From an uncultured Fretibacterium sp. (GTDB lineage Bacteria; Synergistota; Synergistia; Synergistales; Aminobacteriaceae): a DNA stretch of 64,000 nucleotides. Below the pieces are notes generated by a model. It was not told the DNA's origin and made no database searches. It saw only the letters and a list, made by a program, of their open reading frames with translations. The stretch lies in assembly GCA_937911045.1 (NCBI GenBank), contig CALEPX010000021.1, positions 62,001 to 126,000 of the forward strand, given 5' to 3'. The translations under genes were made by a program, and so were the position numbers. Positions 20,295-29,004 of this stretch are shown here, one piece after another (position 1 is the first letter of the stretch; each line of letters starts with the position of its first letter).

Positions 20295-21352
20295 AAAGCA
20301 AACTTGTTGTAATGGGTGGGAGTTTCAATCCGCCGACGCTCGCGCACTTCAGATTAATGCAGGAAGCCGTTAATTCGATCAATGCTTCGACGGGAATTTT
20401 CGTGCCGGCATGTGACAGTTACGTTCGAAAGAAACTCAAGAAATTGCGCTGTCAAAACGAAACTTTGAGCGAATCGCTTCGTCTGGAAATGCTCGATAGT
20501 TTTTGCGTGAAAGATTCGAGATTCAACGTAAGCAAAATTCAGATCTCAAAGCAGAGATTCGGGCGCGATTTAGAAATGTTGGAAGATCTGCAGGAAATTT
20601 ATCCCGAGTGCGAGATTTATTTCGTGACTGGCAGCGACAAATTGGGCGTGTTACCCAGATGGCATAGAATCAACGATTTTCTCGCTAAATTCAGAATACT
20701 CGTTGCGAAACGCGGCGAAGATAATCTCGAAGAAATAAGGGCAGCTAATCCGCATCTTTCGGAAATCTGGCACGACTTCAGCGTTTTTCCAGTTCCGGAT
20801 GAAATTGCGAATATCAGTTCTAGTATTTTCCGCGACAAATTGCGCAATAATGACGAGACCGCAAAAGATCTTGTTACGCCGGAAGTCTGGGAGATTATGA
20901 ACAAGAACGGCAAGATTCCCTGGAATACGATTGACAAATTCCGCGATGAGTATGATTTCCTGAGCAATTTTTACGAATCCGAAATCACGTTCGAAGGCTT
21001 GACTTACGGCAGCAACGAGGCAGCGTTTCAGGCTCAAAAGTGCATGACACACGAAGAGAAATTATTATTCACCGATTGCAGACCCGCGAAAAGCAAATCG
21101 TTGGGCAGAAGCGTGAATCTTCGTCCTGATTGGGAGAGCGTGAAAGTCGGATTAATGACAGAAATTATTCGCGCAAAATTCACTCAGCATTCTGAACTGG
21201 CTGCGAAACTCGTAGCAACTGGTGAGAAAATTATAATCGAGGGAAATACTTGGGGAGATATTTTCTGGGGAATTGATACTCGAACTGGTCAGGGCGAAAA
21301 TCATCTCGGGAAGATATTAATGCGAATCAGAGACGAATTACGCTCAAATTAA
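20291..21352 (+). CDS. Nucleotidyltransferase (NadD-like) fused to a NADAR domain
   Basis: A 353-residue two-domain protein. Residues 1-205 are a cytidylyltransferase-like fold with GGSFNPPTLAHF and a C-terminal ISSSIFRDKL, as in nicotinate-mononucleotide adenylyltransferases. Residues about 215-353 are a NADAR (YbiA/DUF1768) domain with FLSNFYESEITFEGLTYGSNEAAFQAQK and a terminal GENHLGKILMRIRDEL. NADAR enzymes cleave N-glycosidic bonds in riboflavin intermediates or remove ADP-ribose from guanine. The fusion therefore links dinucleotide synthesis to ADP-ribose chemistry. Whether it serves as the cell's NadD is unknown. Confidence 0.85.
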   Translation: MKSKLVVMGGSFNPPTLAHFRLMQEAVNSINASTGIFVPACDSYVRKKLKKLRCQNETLSESLRLEMLDSFCVKDSRFNVSKIQISKQRFGRDLEMLEDLQEIYPECEIYFVTGSDKLGVLPRWHRINDFLAKFRILVAKRGEDNLEEIRAANPHLSEIWHDFSVFPVPDEIANISSSIFRDKLRNNDETAKDLVTPEVWEIMNKNGKIPWNTIDKFRDEYDFLSNFYESEITFEGLTYGSNEAAFQAQKCMTHEEKLLFTDCRPAKSKSLGRSVNLRPDWESVKVGLMTEIIRAKFTQHSELAAKLVATGEKIIIEGNTWGDIFWGIDTRTGQGENHLGKILMRIRDELRSN

Positions 21353-21363
21353 AAACGTGAATT

Positions 21364-21391
21364 AAAAAACGGACGAGATTTCTCCCGCCCG
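21364..21391 (-). terminator. Rho-independent terminator of the rplM-rpsI unit
   Basis: On the minus strand a 9-bp stem (CGGGCGGGA with TCTCGTCCG, two G-U pairs) closed by a GAAA tetraloop and followed by six U. On the plus strand the same bases give A-C mismatches, so it works in one direction only. Confidence 0.8.
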
Positions 21392-21412
21392 AAAATTTCC
21401 GCAAATCTTAGC

Positions 21413-21703
21413 TTAGCCGCCGCAGCTGCCTGAACAACCTGCACAGCCCATGCCGCACGAACCTGATTTCCAAGCGTTGATAACCGGCACAAACACGTCC
21501 AAAATCGGCTGTAAATTTTCGACACCGGAATCTTCGCTGGTCAAGTTCAACTCGGTCATGATTTCGTCTGGAGTTTCAAGCCCGTCGAGTATCAGCTGCA
21601 CAACGTCGCGCAACAAAATTTCTTTCTCAGGACACACGACTGTATCCGCTGGACTTCTCGCCCAATCGATAATTTCAATTTCCTGATCCAATACTGCTTC
21701 CAT
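21413..21703 (-). CDS. Hypothetical protein with BFD-like region and Cys-rich tail
   Basis: About 96 residues. The middle (TVVCPEKEILLRDVVQLILDGLETPDEIMTEL) resembles the helical BFD-like [2Fe-2S] fold but keeps only one Cys there. The last 15 residues hold four Cys separated by Gly and Ser (SCGMGCAGCSGSCGG). It could bind a metal or cluster, but that is inference. It is the last gene after rpsI, 27 bases on. ATG 21703 is chosen over an in-frame TTG at 21727; the visible SD (GAGGCG) is rather distant. Confidence 0.6.
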   Translation of the reverse strand: MEAVLDQEIEIIDWARSPADTVVCPEKEILLRDVVQLILDGLETPDEIMTELNLTSEDSGVENLQPILDVFVPVINAWKSGSCGMGCAGCSGSCGG

Positions 21704-21730
21704 GATAACAATACGCCTCGATTCCAAAAA

Positions 21731-22126
21731 TTAACGCTTCGAGTACTGTCTCTTTCCACGAGCACCTTTCTGACCGAACTTTTTGCGCTCGACCATTCTT
21801 GGGTCTCTGGTTAATAATCCTTCTTTTTTCAATGCAGGGCGCAATTCAGGATTCATTTTGATCAACGCACGCGCAATTCCCATTCTGACAGCTCCGGCCT
21901 GACCAGTTAATCCGCCGCCAGACGCGTTCACGAACACATCAACACGTCCTTCAACGCCGGCAACTTTCAACGATTGCTCAACCTGTGAACGCCAAACCAA
22001 TCTCGGGAAATAATCTTCGACTGTGCGGTCATTAATCTTGATTTCGCCTGTGCCCGGACAAATTCTAACGCGAGCCAACGCGTTTTTACGCCTGCCTGTT
22101 CCCCAAATGTATTTATCTTCTGACAT
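21731..22126 (-). CDS. rpsI: Ribosomal protein uS9
   Basis: A 131-residue small-subunit protein with the full family pattern: GTGRRKNALARVRICPGTG at the N-terminus, GGGLTGQAGAVRMGIARAL in the middle, and the basic tail ending RQYSKR that reaches the P-site tRNA. It lies directly downstream of rplM, as in most bacteria. Confidence 0.97.
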   Translation of the reverse strand: MSEDKYIWGTGRRKNALARVRICPGTGEIKINDRTVEDYFPRLVWRSQVEQSLKVAGVEGRVDVFVNASGGGLTGQAGAVRMGIARALIKMNPELRPALKKEGLLTRDPRMVERKKFGQKGARGKRQYSKR

Positions 22127-22145
22127 GATTCACTATTGCTCCTTC

Positions 22146-22577
22146 CTAAAAATCAAGAACTTGCGGATTCTGTGCTTCGTGCGGATGATTGCTGCCTGAG
22201 TAGACTTTCAATTTCGAAGCATATCTCAGACGATTTCGCGGCAACATTCCACGAATTACATGCTTGAATAATTCCTCGGGTTTTGTCTGCATCAACTTGC
22301 CCCACGGGAACGCCTTGTAACCGCCCGGGTGTCCGGAGTGATAGTGCCAGAACGATTGCGAGCTTTTCTTGCCCGTCAACTTTGCTTTCTCAGCATTGAT
22401 GATTACCAAATAATCTCCTGTATCTACGTGTGGAGTGTACTCAGGTTTGTTCTTGCCCGTCAACACTCGCGCCGCTATTGCCGCAATTCGACCAATCGGA
22501 CGATCCGCAGCGTCAATAACGTACCATTTTCTGTCAACATGACCAGTTTTCGCCATGTATGAACTGCTGCCAGTCAT
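22146..22577 (-). CDS. rplM: Ribosomal protein uL13
   Basis: A 143-residue large-subunit protein with WYVIDAADRPIGRIAAIAARVLTGK, the internal HYSGHPGG-type segment and GMLPRNRLRYA. The ATG at 22577 follows AGGAGGAAG, giving a seven-residue extension before the usual start. The leader (22600-22660) contains a CAGAC/GTCTG inverted repeat, which might be a regulatory hairpin but is weak evidence. Confidence 0.96.
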   Translation of the reverse strand: MTGSSSYMAKTGHVDRKWYVIDAADRPIGRIAAIAARVLTGKNKPEYTPHVDTGDYLVIINAEKAKLTGKKSSQSFWHYHSGHPGGYKAFPWGKLMQTKPEELFKHVIRGMLPRNRLRYASKLKVYSGSNHPHEAQNPQVLDF

Positions 22578-22665
22578 AAAAAAACTTCCTCCTAAAAATT
22601 ATATATATATCTCGTAACAGACGGGGGCAGTCTGGTCTGAAATAAATATCTTGATTATTAACACA

Positions 22666-23694
22666 CTATTTTACACGCACTAATCGCGAATTTTCAAGTA
22701 TCCCGGGCAATCTTCCGCGCTTTGCAACAGGTTTGCCGTCAACTTCTTTCAAGTCCATCGTCATATCCATCGGTGTAGCGTGTGCAATATAACTTCCAAC
22801 GCCGAAAACATCTGCTCCGGCATCAGCAAGTAACGCAATTCGATCCGGATTCAGTCCTCCCGAGACGACGATTTTCACATGCTTAAATCCCTCGTGATCA
22901 AGTCTGAAACGCATTTCCCTAACCAAGTCCGCCGTAACTCCGCCGCGCTCACTGGGTGTGTCAAGTCTAACAGCTCCGAGCCTATCACCCAAAGCACGCG
23001 CAAGTCTCAGAGCTTCCTCGCATTCGTCATGAAACGTATCGACCAAAAACGTTCTGCCAATATTCGCCGGCAAAACTGCATCATAAGCTTCAGCCAATTT
23101 CACCGTGTCAGCCATGATTAATATCGCAGCGTGTGGAACTGTCCCCAATGGCTCAGCACCGCACAATTTCGCTCCCAGAACGCAACTCGCTCCAGCACAG
23201 CCGCCGACTCTCAAAGCAGTCGATTCCATGACCGGAGCAACAGCCGGGTGTAAATGACGCGCTCCGAAACACAACACCGGTTTACCCTTCGCAGCATCGA
23301 CGCATTCACGAGCAGCCGTAGCCCACGCACAAGAACTCGATAGCATTCCCAGCAAAACTGTCTCGTAAATTCCAAATTCTCCGTACGAACCTTTGATACG
23401 CATGACGACTTCTTTTGGTGTGAACGTGTCGCCTTCTTTTAACGATTCGATTTCAACATTTGCGTCCTTCAAAAGCTCGAAAACTTCTCCGCAGCCAGCG
23501 AAAATACCTGTTGAACGCGAGAAAATTTCTGCCGTAACTTTCGTGTCAAGCATATTCACTGACGATAATACATCGCGAGTGTTTATGAAATATATATCAG
23601 TAGTTGCGCCGGATTTGATCTCGTCATGTGTTGCGCTCAAAAAACGCTCAGATTTCACTTTGAGGCTCGTTGCTTCCTGAAGTGATTTCAACAT
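22666..23694 (-). CDS. Nicotinate phosphoribosyltransferase
   Basis: A 342-residue member of the nicotinate/quinolinate phosphoribosyltransferase family, which makes NaMN from nicotinate and PRPP for NAD salvage. The landmarks are GARHLHPAVAPVMESTALRVGG with the family histidine, a DTFHDECEEALR segment, and the C-terminal barrel motif VSGGLNPDRIALLADAGADVFGVGSYI. It is the short form (about 340-390 residues) rather than PncB of E. coli. The SD is GAGAGGAG. Quinolinate phosphoribosyltransferase is less likely, given the HLHPA motif. Confidence 0.88.
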   Translation of the reverse strand: MLKSLQEATSLKVKSERFLSATHDEIKSGATTDIYFINTRDVLSSVNMLDTKVTAEIFSRSTGIFAGCGEVFELLKDANVEIESLKEGDTFTPKEVVMRIKGSYGEFGIYETVLLGMLSSSCAWATAARECVDAAKGKPVLCFGARHLHPAVAPVMESTALRVGGCAGASCVLGAKLCGAEPLGTVPHAAILIMADTVKLAEAYDAVLPANIGRTFLVDTFHDECEEALRLARALGDRLGAVRLDTPSERGGVTADLVREMRFRLDHEGFKHVKIVVSGGLNPDRIALLADAGADVFGVGSYIAHATPMDMTMDLKEVDGKPVAKRGRLPGILENSRLVRVK

Positions 23695-23736
23695 GTGATT
23701 TACTCCTCTCGATTTCGTAATGATTAGCCGTAATAA

Positions 23737-23958
23737 TTAGCTCATAAGTACGAGGAAAAACGATGTGAGCATGAAAACCGCTGCCAAAATTATTGTGATC
23801 TTCGTTAATTGCGAAAATCTCTGCCATTGTCCTGAGTCAGCCTGAGTGCCGCCGCCGAAAATTCCTGCAAATCCGCCTTGTTTTCTCTGTTGCAGCAACA
23901 CGATAGCCGTGATCACGATTGCAACGATGATATGAATAACCGATAGTAATACGCGCAT
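23737..23958 (-). CDS. secG: Preprotein translocase subunit SecG
   Basis: A 73-residue membrane protein with two helices (about residues 3-22 and 51-71) and the conserved linker QQRKQGGFAGIFGGG. It is part of the SecYEG channel. The SD is TAGGAGGAA. It lies 42 bases before the nicotinate phosphoribosyltransferase. Confidence 0.93.
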   Translation of the reverse strand: MRVLLSVIHIIVAIVITAIVLLQQRKQGGFAGIFGGGTQADSGQWQRFSQLTKITIILAAVFMLTSFFLVLMS

Positions 23959-24012
23959 TGAAAAAATATTCCTCCTAAATACGTTTACTCGAAAAAACGC
24001 GATTATTATACA

Positions 24013-24447
24013 CTATTCCCAGTTTTTATAAATTCCGGACTTACGTTTTGCCTCTGCTTTCTGCGACACATGTGATCCGAGAATTATTTTCCCGAAGCCC
24101 TTACGCTCCAGCAAATTTCGCATTCTACCCATGAACGGACACGGTTGACGGTGCGAATTATCCGAGCAAACACACGACGCAAAATGAATCACAACATCTG
24201 ATTTCTGCAATTTCGCGCGTTCAAGTCTGCGTCCAAGATTCTCGATTTTCGCTGTCAGCAAATTTCCACAACAACCTCCGCAAGTCATCGTCATGTAACG
24301 AGTATTTTCCGGATAACCTGCGAATTTTCCTGTGCGCTCGTAAAAATCATTCATGCAGAAGAATCCCGAGCATCTCTTCACGACATCATCACACTGAATT
24401 ATCACGACTAATTCCGGCGAATCGTCCGAATCGTTAAACATTTTCAC
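24013..24447 (-). CDS. CGGC-domain protein
   Basis: A 144-residue soluble protein with the eponymous TCGGCCGN motif near residue 56. Further cysteines occur in a pattern typical of the CGGC family (IQCDDVVKRCSGFFC, HFASCVCSDN, PCPFMGRM). The domain is widespread in anaerobes and is thought to bind a metal or cluster; no reaction is known. Its start overlaps the stop of the gene before it, so the two are coupled. Confidence 0.8.
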   Translation of the reverse strand: MKMFNDSDDSPELVVIIQCDDVVKRCSGFFCMNDFYERTGKFAGYPENTRYMTMTCGGCCGNLLTAKIENLGRRLERAKLQKSDVVIHFASCVCSDNSHRQPCPFMGRMRNLLERKGFGKIILGSHVSQKAEAKRKSGIYKNWE

Positions 24448-24758
24448 ATTCTCCCGAATTTCCCGACTGGATCAGTTTCGACGATTGCTTCGATAGCGTT
24501 GTCAGCAAGAATTTTTCTGGCACGATCTGCGTCCTCGGATTTCACGTCTACGAAATATACGTGTCTGTCAATTTTGCCGTTTACGCCGAAATTTCTGGGG
24601 TCGAGTTTTGCACCGCAACCGCACGCACTCAAACTGTCAGCCAAGTAAGAACTCGCACGCACGCCTTTGAAGCCGGAATTTCTCAATATGTCGCGAATTT
24701 TCAGCCAAGTCTCGCGATCCTTCTTCTTAAAAACCGTAACTTTCTTTGCAAACCACAT
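24444..24758 (-). CDS. Hypothetical protein, 104 residues, DUF2007-like
   Basis: A small alpha/beta protein (WFAKKVTVFKKKDRETWLKIRDILRNSGFKG) ending in a VDVKSEDADRARKILAD segment. It resembles the 'putative signal transducing' DUF2007-type ferredoxin-like fold, with a CGCG pair in the middle. This resemblance is from general pattern only. ATG 24758 is preferred to the TTG at 24764 because the AGGAG lies 10 bases before the ATG. It overlaps the CGGC gene by 4 bp and faces tmcAL divergently. Confidence 0.65.
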   Translation of the reverse strand: MWFAKKVTVFKKKDRETWLKIRDILRNSGFKGVRASSYLADSLSACGCGAKLDPRNFGVNGKIDRHVYFVDVKSEDADRARKILADNAIEAIVETDPVGKFGRM

Positions 24759-24805
24759 TCGCAATCAACTCCTGAATTACATGAATTACATGATAGAATC
24801 ACAAC

Positions 24806-25963
24806 ATGATCATACCAAATCCCGAAAATATTTTCGCAATCATCGCAGAATTTAACCCGTTACATTACGGACACGAATTTCTCCTGAAAAATTTACGCGC
24901 AAATCATAGCGTGATCGTTATATTATCGTCAAATTTCGTTCAACGCGGTGAGCCTGCAATCGTTGACAAATTCTACCGTGCGGAAATGGCAATCAAAGCC
25001 GGAGCCGATCTCGTAATCGAATTGCCGTTTATGTATGCGTGTGCTGCTGCTCAGGATTTTGCGTTCGGAGCTGTGGAGATTTTGCGGAAAACTAATCTCG
25101 CCGGAAAAATTTCGTTCGGAATGGAAGACCCGGGTTATGATTTTGCGCCAATCGTCGAGACGTTGCTTCACGAACCCGAAGCCTACAGGAAATTTCTGCG
25201 TGAAAAATTGCGTGAAGGATTCTCGTTTCCAAAAGCAAATTCGCTGGCTCTGGAAAATTTATTCGACGGTGCTGGCGAATTTATATCAAAACCGAATAAT
25301 CTTCTGGCTGTATCGTACGTTATGAATCTGCGAAAGTGTAATTGCGATATCGAAATCGTGCCGTTCAAACGAGTTCCCAATCTCAAGAGTTCAGAAATCC
25401 GTGAAAATCTCGGAGCGAATTTCCGAAACTTGCCGAATTATTCCCGGGAAATTATCACGAGGGCAGGCGTTAATCACAGACTCTGCGAAAATTACCACAC
25501 TTCAATCTGGGATCTGCTGCGAAATATTTTCCTGAGAACAAGTCCTGAAGATTTGCGGAAAGTTTACGCGATTGATGAAGGGATCGAAAATCTGTTTCTC
25601 AAGCACTGGAAATCATCTGGGAATTTGCTGGAATTTGTGTCTAGCTGCGTGTCGTCAAGATATACGAAAGCTCACGTGAATCGCAGGTTAATATATATTA
25701 TGCTGAATCTCGAACGGGAACTTGCTGCGAGTGTGAAAAATTCCGGAATAAATTACGCGCGGATTTTGGCATTCAATCACAACGGTCGATTGCTCCTGAA
25801 AAACTTCGCGAAAAACTCACAGATACCAATCATAACAACACCGTCAAAACTCAGGAATAATTCTCAAGCTGCAATTCTCGAAAGAAGGGTTTCGGAGCTT
25901 TACGAGTTGTTATTACCCGAACAGGATTTCAGGCGCGAAAATCTCAGCGTGCTACAATTCTAG
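24806..25963 (+). CDS. tmcAL: tRNA(Met) cytidine acetate ligase
   Basis: A 385-residue nucleotidyltransferase-fold enzyme that forms N4-acetylcytidine at the wobble position of elongator tRNA-Met, using acetate and ATP. It has the HxGH-type motif in EFNPLHYGHEF near residue 19, LSSNFVQRGEPAIVDK and PFMYACAAAQDFAFGAV, all hallmarks of the family. No SD precedes the ATG. A TAGAAT hexamer ends seven bases upstream, so the mRNA may be nearly leaderless. Confidence 0.9.
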   Translation: MIIPNPENIFAIIAEFNPLHYGHEFLLKNLRANHSVIVILSSNFVQRGEPAIVDKFYRAEMAIKAGADLVIELPFMYACAAAQDFAFGAVEILRKTNLAGKISFGMEDPGYDFAPIVETLLHEPEAYRKFLREKLREGFSFPKANSLALENLFDGAGEFISKPNNLLAVSYVMNLRKCNCDIEIVPFKRVPNLKSSEIRENLGANFRNLPNYSREIITRAGVNHRLCENYHTSIWDLLRNIFLRTSPEDLRKVYAIDEGIENLFLKHWKSSGNLLEFVSSCVSSRYTKAHVNRRLIYIMLNLERELAASVKNSGINYARILAFNHNGRLLLKNFAKNSQIPIITTPSKLRNNSQAAILERRVSELYELLLPEQDFRRENLSVLQF

Positions 25964-25995
25964 TTTAAGAATAATATTTTTGAGAGGAGTTCACG

Positions 25996-26103
25996 ATGAC
26001 TGAACGTGAAGAAATTATCGACATTATCGACATGTTAGAACGTATGCGCGATGAAAAACTCAGTGACGCTATAATCAAGCTTGAGGAAATTAGTAAATGT
26101 TAA
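25996..26103 (+). CDS. Small ORF, 35 residues
   Basis: A short frame with GAGAGGAG placed eight bases before its ATG. It encodes a very charged helical peptide (MTEREEIIDIIDMLERMRDEK, then SDAIIKLEEISKC). The stop overlaps the SD of the DUF5693 gene, so its translation would feed into that gene. No family is recognised. The strong SD, the amphipathic helix pattern and the tight packing favour a real gene or a coupling peptide. Confidence 0.55.
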   Translation: MTEREEIIDIIDMLERMRDEKLSDAIIKLEEISKC

Positions 26104-26117
26104 GGGGAAATTCTTAC

Positions 26118-27995
26118 ATGACAAGAAAATTTTTTGCTGCGATTGTATTATGTATCGTGTTTGTGTGCGCGATTTTAGGATTGATACCGAGAGTGCGGCT
26201 TGAAATGATTAACACCGACGTTGCAATTCTGGCAGATTATCGTGAAATCTCAGCGTTGGCGAAAAATTCCGGGCTTGATGTCCTCGAAGCAATCGAAATG
26301 CTCAAGCAAAACGGTTTGACTGGCTTGATGGTCTCGGAGTTGACAGGCGATAATATCAGTCACGGTATCGGCTGGGCTGAGTTTACGATTACACGCGATC
26401 CTGAACGCGGAACTGAAGGAACTGTGATCTCGATTCTGCCAAATTCTCCGCACAAAGATTTGCTGAACCGTTGGCTGCGTGCGAGATTTTCGATCAAGAA
26501 TCATGATAATTCACCGATATTTTTGCCGCTCTCGGTCAGTATGCTAAAAACTGTCGGGATAATTCCGGATATTGACGGTCTCGAAGCTGCGAAGAAATCC
26601 GGATTGCCAATTTACTACAGACCTGCGCCATCTCCGGGAACTTTGCCGAATAACGCTGCGGAAATGCTGAAACTTGTTCACGAGAAATATCACGTTGCAG
26701 TTTTCACACCAGCCGGAGAAGTCGTCTCAGGTTATCCAGATGTAAGCGCGCTCGCGAATGTTGCGAAAGAGTTTGAGATCCCGTTAGCCGTCGTGGAATT
26801 TTCGCGTCAAATGGGTGAGAAGAATCTTAACGAACTGGTCTCGCCGATGTTGATGCCGCTACACAGTGTCACGAATGAGGAGATGATGTCACGAAATATT
26901 ACCCGGGTTGCGTTGCGTGACAGATTGATTCGTGCAGCCGTAGAACGCTCAGTCAGATTATTATTGCTGCGAACTGCGCCACAGAATACGACGAATTTCT
27001 CATTCAGGGATTTTTCGAGCGAGATGAATTTACTTGCGCGCGCCTTGGGAGATCATAATTTCAGCGTAAAGTTTCCGGAGCCGTTATTCAGGGCAAATTC
27101 TCCGCATGAGTTCCGAGGATTTTTGGGAAATATTGTCGTGTCGTTTGCAGTTTCGGTTATGTTGATTTTTGCGGTTTGGCGATATTTCACGAGAATGGGG
27201 CTTGCCGAAAATTCCCGAACCAGAATCATTTTCGTGATTGCTGCGTTAGTCATGACGGTTTTGTGCGCGAAAGTTGCGTTTGTTGCGAGAATTGCGTGTG
27301 CGTTGTTAGCTCCGATGATTGCTGTAGAAGCGTCGTTATTAGCGATGGATTATAACCAGAATCGAAGCCTGATTCAGGGATTTGCGTTTGTATTAGTTGG
27401 CGGTCTCGCAGTTGCAGCGTTCTACAGTTTGCCGGAATACATGTTGAGATTGCGCGCGTTCTCCGGAGTGAAAGCTACGTTGATAATTCCGCCTGTTCTG
27501 GTGATTCTGCACGATTTCAAACGACGCATTCATCCGGAATCGATTCTGGAATTTCTGTCACGTCCGCCATTCTGGGGAGAATTGATTTTGTGCGGAATGT
27601 TGGCAGTTGCGGTTGGCTTGATGATTTTCAGGAGCGGAAATGTTGCGATAATATCGAGTTTTGAATCGCGTATGCGTGACACGTTGGAGAATTTGCTGAT
27701 TGCCAGACCCAGAACTCGTGAGACTTTCATTGGCTACCCGTCATTATTGCTGCTGAATTTTCTCGTGAGCCGGAATTATCTTGCGCGTTACCGGGAAATT
27801 TTGCGAGTTGGTGTTGTGATTGGCTTCTCGTCGGTGATAAATTCTTTCTGTCATTTTCACACGCCGCTGCTGTTAATACTTTTGCGCGAATTTAACGGAT
27901 TATGGACGGGCTTGCTGTTCGGATTGATTCTGGTTGTGATGATTCGCTTCGTGTTGATTCCGGTTTTGCGAATTTTGCGGCCGTTGTTCTCGTAA
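26118..27995 (+). CDS. DUF5693 family membrane protein
   Basis: A 625-residue protein with one N-terminal membrane helix (about residues 4-22), an external domain of about 300 residues with a TIM-barrel-like look (DVLEAIEMLKQNGLTGLMVSEL, VALRDRLIRAAVERSVRLLLLR), and some eight membrane helices from about residue 335 to the end. DUF5693 genes usually stand beside csaB, as here, which suggests a role in a surface polymer. I start at ATG 26118, which follows AAGGGGAA. The ATG at 26097 lies inside the preceding small ORF. Confidence 0.8.
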   Translation: MTRKFFAAIVLCIVFVCAILGLIPRVRLEMINTDVAILADYREISALAKNSGLDVLEAIEMLKQNGLTGLMVSELTGDNISHGIGWAEFTITRDPERGTEGTVISILPNSPHKDLLNRWLRARFSIKNHDNSPIFLPLSVSMLKTVGIIPDIDGLEAAKKSGLPIYYRPAPSPGTLPNNAAEMLKLVHEKYHVAVFTPAGEVVSGYPDVSALANVAKEFEIPLAVVEFSRQMGEKNLNELVSPMLMPLHSVTNEEMMSRNITRVALRDRLIRAAVERSVRLLLLRTAPQNTTNFSFRDFSSEMNLLARALGDHNFSVKFPEPLFRANSPHEFRGFLGNIVVSFAVSVMLIFAVWRYFTRMGLAENSRTRIIFVIAALVMTVLCAKVAFVARIACALLAPMIAVEASLLAMDYNQNRSLIQGFAFVLVGGLAVAAFYSLPEYMLRLRAFSGVKATLIIPPVLVILHDFKRRIHPESILEFLSRPPFWGELILCGMLAVAVGLMIFRSGNVAIISSFESRMRDTLENLLIARPRTRETFIGYPSLLLLNFLVSRNYLARYREILRVGVVIGFSSVINSFCHFHTPLLLILLREFNGLWTGLLFGLILVVMIRFVLIPVLRILRPLFS

Positions 27996-27999
27996 GAAA

Positions 28000-28995
28000 A
28001 TGCGAAAGTACAAGATTGCGCTTGCTGGCTATTACGGCTTTGAAAATTTCGGCGATGAATTATTGCTTGATGCGTGCCTGAAGATTCTCGAAAATTCCGG
28101 AATTGATCTTGGCAAAGTAGTAGTCTTGTCGAACGATCCGATTCAAACCGGTGAGAAATTTCGTGTTGCTTCGATTTCGCGTTGGAGTTTTCGTGAAGTA
28201 TCCCGGACTTTGCGAGAGAGTGAATATTTGATGCTTGGCGGCGGCGGATTGTTTCAGGATTCGACGAGTGTCAGGTCGTGTGTTTGGTACTGGGGACTGG
28301 TGAGATTTGCGAAATTTTGCGGATGTGTGCCGTTTGGGATTGGTCAATCGTTGGGAGTTTTGCGTTCCGGGATTTCGAGATTTTTGACACGTGACGCGCT
28401 GAGAATTTGCAGAATATTTCACGTTCGGGATTCGTACTCGTTCGAGACTGCGCAGAAATTCGGTGTGAAAAATTTGCTTTTCGGTGCGGATTTGGCATTA
28501 ATTCTTAGAAGCGAAAATCATGAATCCGTAAAAGATATTCTTGCCAAGAAAAACATTCTGCTGAATTTGCGCGCGCATTCCAAAACCGAGAAATTTGTCG
28601 AGATACTAGCGTCAGAATTTGAGAGGCTCGGGAAACTTAGGAATTTCAGGAGCAAAATTATCGGTGTAGCGATGTCGGACGAGGACGTGAAGGTGTTGAT
28701 GAATTACGGAGCGAGATTGCGAATTTCGAAAATAGTTTTGCTGCGGGATTTTCGTGCTGCCGAGAATCTATGGAAAGACGCGCAGATGTGTTTCGGAATG
28801 AGATTGCATTTCGGAGTGTTATCGCGTATTTTCGGGGTGAAAGTTGCGATGATGCCGTATGATCCGAAAGTGAGTTTTTTCGCCGAGCAGTCGAATATTC
28901 CGTGCATTTATGACAAATTCGTTGAGCCGTCACAGCCTGCTGAGATTCCTGAAAATTATTTACGTGATATTTGCAAAATTATGAAAGCATTATAA
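28000..28995 (+). CDS. csaB: Polysaccharide pyruvyl transferase CsaB
   Basis: A 331-residue GT-B-like enzyme that adds pyruvyl ketals to cell-wall or surface polysaccharide; in Bacillus this creates the anchor for SLH-domain proteins. It shows the N-terminal GYYGFENFGDELLLDA motif, the GGGGLFQDSTS loop and the RLHFGVLSRIFGVK region near residue 270. It starts four bases after the DUF5693 gene. SLH-like anchoring in a diderm would place the polymer on the peptidoglycan. Confidence 0.9.
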   Translation: MRKYKIALAGYYGFENFGDELLLDACLKILENSGIDLGKVVVLSNDPIQTGEKFRVASISRWSFREVSRTLRESEYLMLGGGGLFQDSTSVRSCVWYWGLVRFAKFCGCVPFGIGQSLGVLRSGISRFLTRDALRICRIFHVRDSYSFETAQKFGVKNLLFGADLALILRSENHESVKDILAKKNILLNLRAHSKTEKFVEILASEFERLGKLRNFRSKIIGVAMSDEDVKVLMNYGARLRISKIVLLRDFRAAENLWKDAQMCFGMRLHFGVLSRIFGVKVAMMPYDPKVSFFAEQSNIPCIYDKFVEPSQPAEIPENYLRDICKIMKAL

Positions 28996-29004
28996 AATTT
29001 TCAC

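Noticed and set aside
22600..22660. Autoregulatory L13 leader hairpin
   Set aside because: Only a 5-bp CAGAC/GTCTG inverted repeat is visible, too weak to call without comparative data.
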